NCBI GenBank assembly: GCA_034430425.1
Contig: DAOUEK010000033.1
Coordinates: forward strand, 1-23,012
Direction of reading: 5' to 3'
DNA length: 23,012 nucleotides
Source of the DNA: WVZH01 sp034430425
Lineage (GTDB): Bacteria > Chloroflexota > Anaerolineae > Anaerolineales > E44-bin32
Positions 21,331-23,012 of this stretch are shown piece by piece. Below the pieces are notes generated by a model. The model was not told where the DNA came from. It was given only the letters and a program-made list of their open reading frames with translations, and made no database searches. The position numbers were made by a program, and so were the translations under genes. Each line of letters opens with the position of its first letter. The stretch's first letter is position 1.

Positions 21331-22548
21331 ATGGCTACACTTCGACTCGAAAACGTGAGCCTCGAATATCGCGGCCAAAAAGGGCCCATGATCTGGCATA
21401 TCGGCAGGGGTGTCAAGCACACACAGCTGGATCGCGCCTTCCTTGAGCGGTCGGATATGAGCTACCAGCAGGCGCGTGAGGAACGGCAAGAAGGTCGCGT
21501 CAAGGCGCTGGACGAGGTGAGCCTGACCATTCCGGACGGAAAGACGCTGGCCTTGATCGGGCCATCGGGCTGCGGAAAGACGAGTTTGATGCGCGTGGTC
21601 TCCGGCCTGGAGCCCGATTATGATGGCCGGGTGACCTACGACGGCGTGAATATGGAACAGATCCCCATGAAGGAGCGCCGTCTCGGGGTGGTCTTCCAGA
21701 ATTTTGCCCTGTATCCACACTTCTTAGGGCGCGGCAATCTGTCTTTTTTCTTCCGGGTACGCAGAGCGCCGCTGGAAGAGGAGCAGGAACGCATCGCCAT
21801 CACTTCGGAGATCATGGGTTTCGGGTTCAAGGATTTGCTCCAGCGCAGACCGAGGAAGCTCTCCGGCGGGGAGAAGCAGCGCCTGGCCATCGCCCGCGCC
21901 CTGGTGCGCGTGCCGCGCCTGTTCTTGTTCGACGAACCGCTGGCCAACCTGGACGCTAAGTTGCGCGTGCAGACACGTGTGGAGATCAAACGTCTGATGC
22001 AGCGTTTTGCGATCACCTCGATCTACATCACGCACGACCAGGAGGAGGCCGTTTCCCTGGGCGACCAGATCGCGGTGATGCGCCGGGGACGAATCGAGCA
22101 GGTGGGCAGCTACGATGAATTGTATCGACTGCCGGCCAACGCTTTCGTGGCCGGTTTCCTGAGTCTCTCGCCGATGAACTTGTTCCGCGGCGGTGTGGTG
22201 GACGGCGGTGAACTGCATCTGGATGGGCTGCGTGTCCCCTTGCCCGAGGCGGTGCGGAAGGAAGTGCAGGGAGGGCAGGAAATCGTGCTCGGGGCGCGCT
22301 GCGAATCGGCTGCGGTTCTCAGCGGGGATTCGGCGGCGCAGGGCGTGCGATTGCGCGGAGCGGTGGAGGTCGTCGAGCCGGACTTCGCCCGCAAGACGGC
22401 GCGGGTCTATGCCGAGACGCAGATCGGATTGTGCGCGGCGATGGCCCCGCTGGATGCTTCGCTGCAGGAAGGTGACCGGGTCGATGTTTTGCTTCCGTAT
22501 GAGGGGTTGTACTTCTTCGGCGGCGAGGACGAGCGGCGTTTGGGATAA
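21331..22548 (+). CDS. ABC transporter ATP-binding protein, CUT1/MalK-UgpC-like
   Basis: The 405-residue ATPase powers uptake of a carbohydrate or similar solute. It has Walker A G-P-S-G-C-G-K-T-S (77-85), Q-loop Gln123, signature L-S-G-G-E-K-Q-R-L (167-175), Walker B ending in Asp191-Glu192, and switch His225, so it should hydrolyse ATP. The C-terminal third (about 275-395) is a TOBE regulatory region with S-P-M-N-L-F-R-G, as in MalK-like proteins. An insertion of about 40 residues (about 16-57) splits the first strands and pushes Walker A well beyond its usual place near residue 38. The matching permeases and binding protein are not in the window, so it is an orphan here. GGAGAG precedes the ATG, 28 bases after the cyclase stop. 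Confidence 0.92.
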   Translation: MATLRLENVSLEYRGQKGPMIWHIGRGVKHTQLDRAFLERSDMSYQQAREERQEGRVKALDEVSLTIPDGKTLALIGPSGCGKTSLMRVVSGLEPDYDGRVTYDGVNMEQIPMKERRLGVVFQNFALYPHFLGRGNLSFFFRVRRAPLEEEQERIAITSEIMGFGFKDLLQRRPRKLSGGEKQRLAIARALVRVPRLFLFDEPLANLDAKLRVQTRVEIKRLMQRFAITSIYITHDQEEAVSLGDQIAVMRRGRIEQVGSYDELYRLPANAFVAGFLSLSPMNLFRGGVVDGGELHLDGLRVPLPEAVRKEVQGGQEIVLGARCESAAVLSGDSAAQGVRLRGAVEVVEPDFARKTARVYAETQIGLCAAMAPLDASLQEGDRVDVLLPYEGLYFFGGEDERRLG

Positions 22549-22560
22549 ATGCGGCTGTGC

Positions 22561-22566
22561 TATAAT
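22561..22566 (+). promoter_or_regulatory. -10 box of tRNA-Arg
   Basis: TATAAT begins 14 bases before the mature 5' end of the tRNA, and so is well placed to drive it. The -35 region, overlapping the end of the ABC ATPase gene (TTTGGG/TTGGGA), is weak. Confidence 0.5.
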
Positions 22567-22574
22567 GCGGACAA

Positions 22575-22648
22575 GCCCCAGTAGCTCAATCGGATAGAGC
22601 GAGGCTCTCCTAAAGCCTAGGTTGTGCGTTCAAATCGCGCCTGGGGCA
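22575..22648 (+). tRNA. tRNA-Arg, anticodon CCT
   Basis: A complete cloverleaf of 74 bases. The acceptor stem GCCCCAG/CTGGGGC is perfect (22575-22581 with 22641-22647). The D stem is GCTC/GAGC and the anticodon stem AGGCT/AGCCT. The loop CTCCTAA places CCT at 34-36, which reads the AGG arginine codon. The T stem is GTGCG/CGCGC with a TTCAAAT loop, and the discriminator base is A. The 3' CCA is not encoded. It is the likely target of the rearrangement to its right. Confidence 0.95.
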
Positions 22649-22681
22649 TTTTGATAACAGTTAATTATCTTTTTGTTTCTG

Positions 22682-22718
22682 GTAGCATAATTTTGCCGAT
22701 GCGGCAACGATATGCTAC
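22682..22718. repeat. Inverted repeat / hairpin between the tRNA copies
   Basis: GTAGCATA (22682-22689) pairs with TATGCTAC (22711-22718), and inside it TTGCCG (22693-22698) pairs with CGGCAA (22702-22707) around an ATG loop. The whole forms a 14-bp interrupted stem. The same motif recurs in direct orientation at 22730-22747. Confidence 0.7.
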
Positions 22719-22747
22719 AGTTTCACACACGGCAACGATATACTACA
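22702..22747. repeat. Direct repeat CGGCAACGATATrCTACA, two copies
   Basis: CGGCAACGATATGCTACA (22702-22719) and CGGCAACGATATACTACA (22730-22747) agree at 17 of 18 positions and start 28 bases apart. With the inverted partial copy at 22682-22698 this gives three copies of one motif in 66 bases. The arrangement resembles a binding-site cluster for a recombinase or replication/regulatory protein, but no such protein is visible here. Confidence 0.7.
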
Positions 22748-22799
22748 ACAAGTTATGTAAAGAATCCACCAAGAATCACCATAGCCACAGTACGGACAA

Positions 22800-22873
22800 G
22801 CCCCAGTACTTCAATTGGATAGAGCAAGGCTCTCCTAAAGCCTAGGTTGTAGATTTGAAGTCTGCCTAGGGCA
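22800..22873 (+). pseudogene. Degenerate second copy of tRNA-Arg(CCT)
   Basis: These 74 bases align without gaps to the intact tRNA at 22575-22648, with about 60 identities, and even share CGGACAA just upstream. The anticodon arm and neighbouring 24 bases (22827-22850) are identical. The D stem has lost pairing (CTTC against GAGC), the acceptor stem has a C-A mismatch, and the T loop has become TTTGAAG with the invariant C56 replaced. It is therefore probably a pseudogene or an attachment-site remnant, though a divergent element-borne tRNA cannot be excluded. Confidence 0.75.
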
Positions 22874-23012
22874 ATTTATTAACGGCATGCTTTATAAAAC
22901 TCTCAAAGGATAAGTGTCAAAATATTTGGCCGCTTGATTACGCATGCATGAAAGTGTATGCTATGCACAATTGCACCATAATAAGCCAGAAGATGTATGA
23001 TCCGAATGTTTA
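22874..23012. other. AT-rich right edge, no gene recognised
   Basis: From about 22649 to the window end the base composition is visibly more AT-rich than the rest of the window. The last 139 bases contain no convincing open frame or RNA. The only ATG-started frame here, from about 22942, is 18 codons. This fits the beginning of an integrated or horizontally acquired segment continuing to the right. Confidence 0.4.

Noticed and set aside
22561..22873. Tandem functional tRNA-Arg genes
   Set aside because: The second copy has a broken D stem, a mismatch in the acceptor stem and a T loop without the invariant C56, so a functional pair is unlikely.
1..23012. CRISPR array, phage genes or toxin-antitoxin module
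   Set aside because: No regularly spaced repeat array was seen. The small paralogous proteins do not match any toxin or antitoxin family I recognise, and no phage structural or integrase gene is present.

Overview
The window looks like a chromosomal segment of a respiring Gram-positive-like or monoderm-like bacterium, most probably a member of the Chloroflexota (Anaerolineae/Caldilineae type). That placement is inferred from content: Thr/Pro/Ser-rich secreted proteins with lamin-tail domains, lipoproteins with an L-A-C-D lipobox and SH3-like domains, GatCAB amidotransferase, a REC–adenylate cyclase protein, and a split cytochrome b whose C-terminal half is fused to two cytochrome c domains. 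No ribosomal RNA or other phylogenetic marker is present to confirm it.

Layout. (1) Positions 1-142 hold the 3' end of an IS30-family transposase gene, followed by a bidirectional hairpin terminator. (2) Positions 204-10602 are almost wholly on the minus strand. In transcription order they hold a secreted lamin-tail protein, two small paralogous proteins (one of only 59 codons), gatC-gatA-sugar nucleotidyltransferase-small protein, an aminotransferase-gatB pair, and glutamate dehydrogenase. Upstream of the dehydrogenase lies a promoter-structured RNA-terminator cassette that may be a regulatory leader or an independent small RNA. (3) Positions 10770-14169 on the plus strand hold a YhhN-family membrane protein overlapping the first of three tandem paralogous lipoproteins. 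(4) Positions 14220-16543 on the minus strand encode a cytochrome bc complex: a Rieske protein, the cytochrome b N-terminal half, and the C-terminal half fused to two c-type heme domains. (5) Positions 16782-20181 on the plus strand, divergent from it, encode succinate dehydrogenase in the order sdhC-sdhD-sdhA-sdhB. It is followed by a REC-class III cyclase and an ABC sugar-transporter ATPase. (6) Positions 22575-22648 are an intact tRNA-Arg(CCT). The last 360 bases are visibly AT-rich, carry repeated 17-18 bp motifs and a degenerate second copy of the same tRNA, and look like the border of an integrated element.

How the parts fit. Succinate dehydrogenase feeds electrons into the quinone pool and the divergent bc complex takes them out, so the intergenic region at 16544-16781 is a natural control point; it holds a near-perfect 19-bp palindrome over the putative Rieske -10 box. 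GatCAB (transamidation of Glu-tRNA-Gln and/or Asp-tRNA-Asn), the aminotransferase and glutamate dehydrogenase form a loose glutamate/glutamine neighbourhood. The most interesting points are the gdhA-proximal structured RNA, the tRNA-Arg duplication with its repeat cluster, the lipoprotein triplication, and the small paralogous protein pair.
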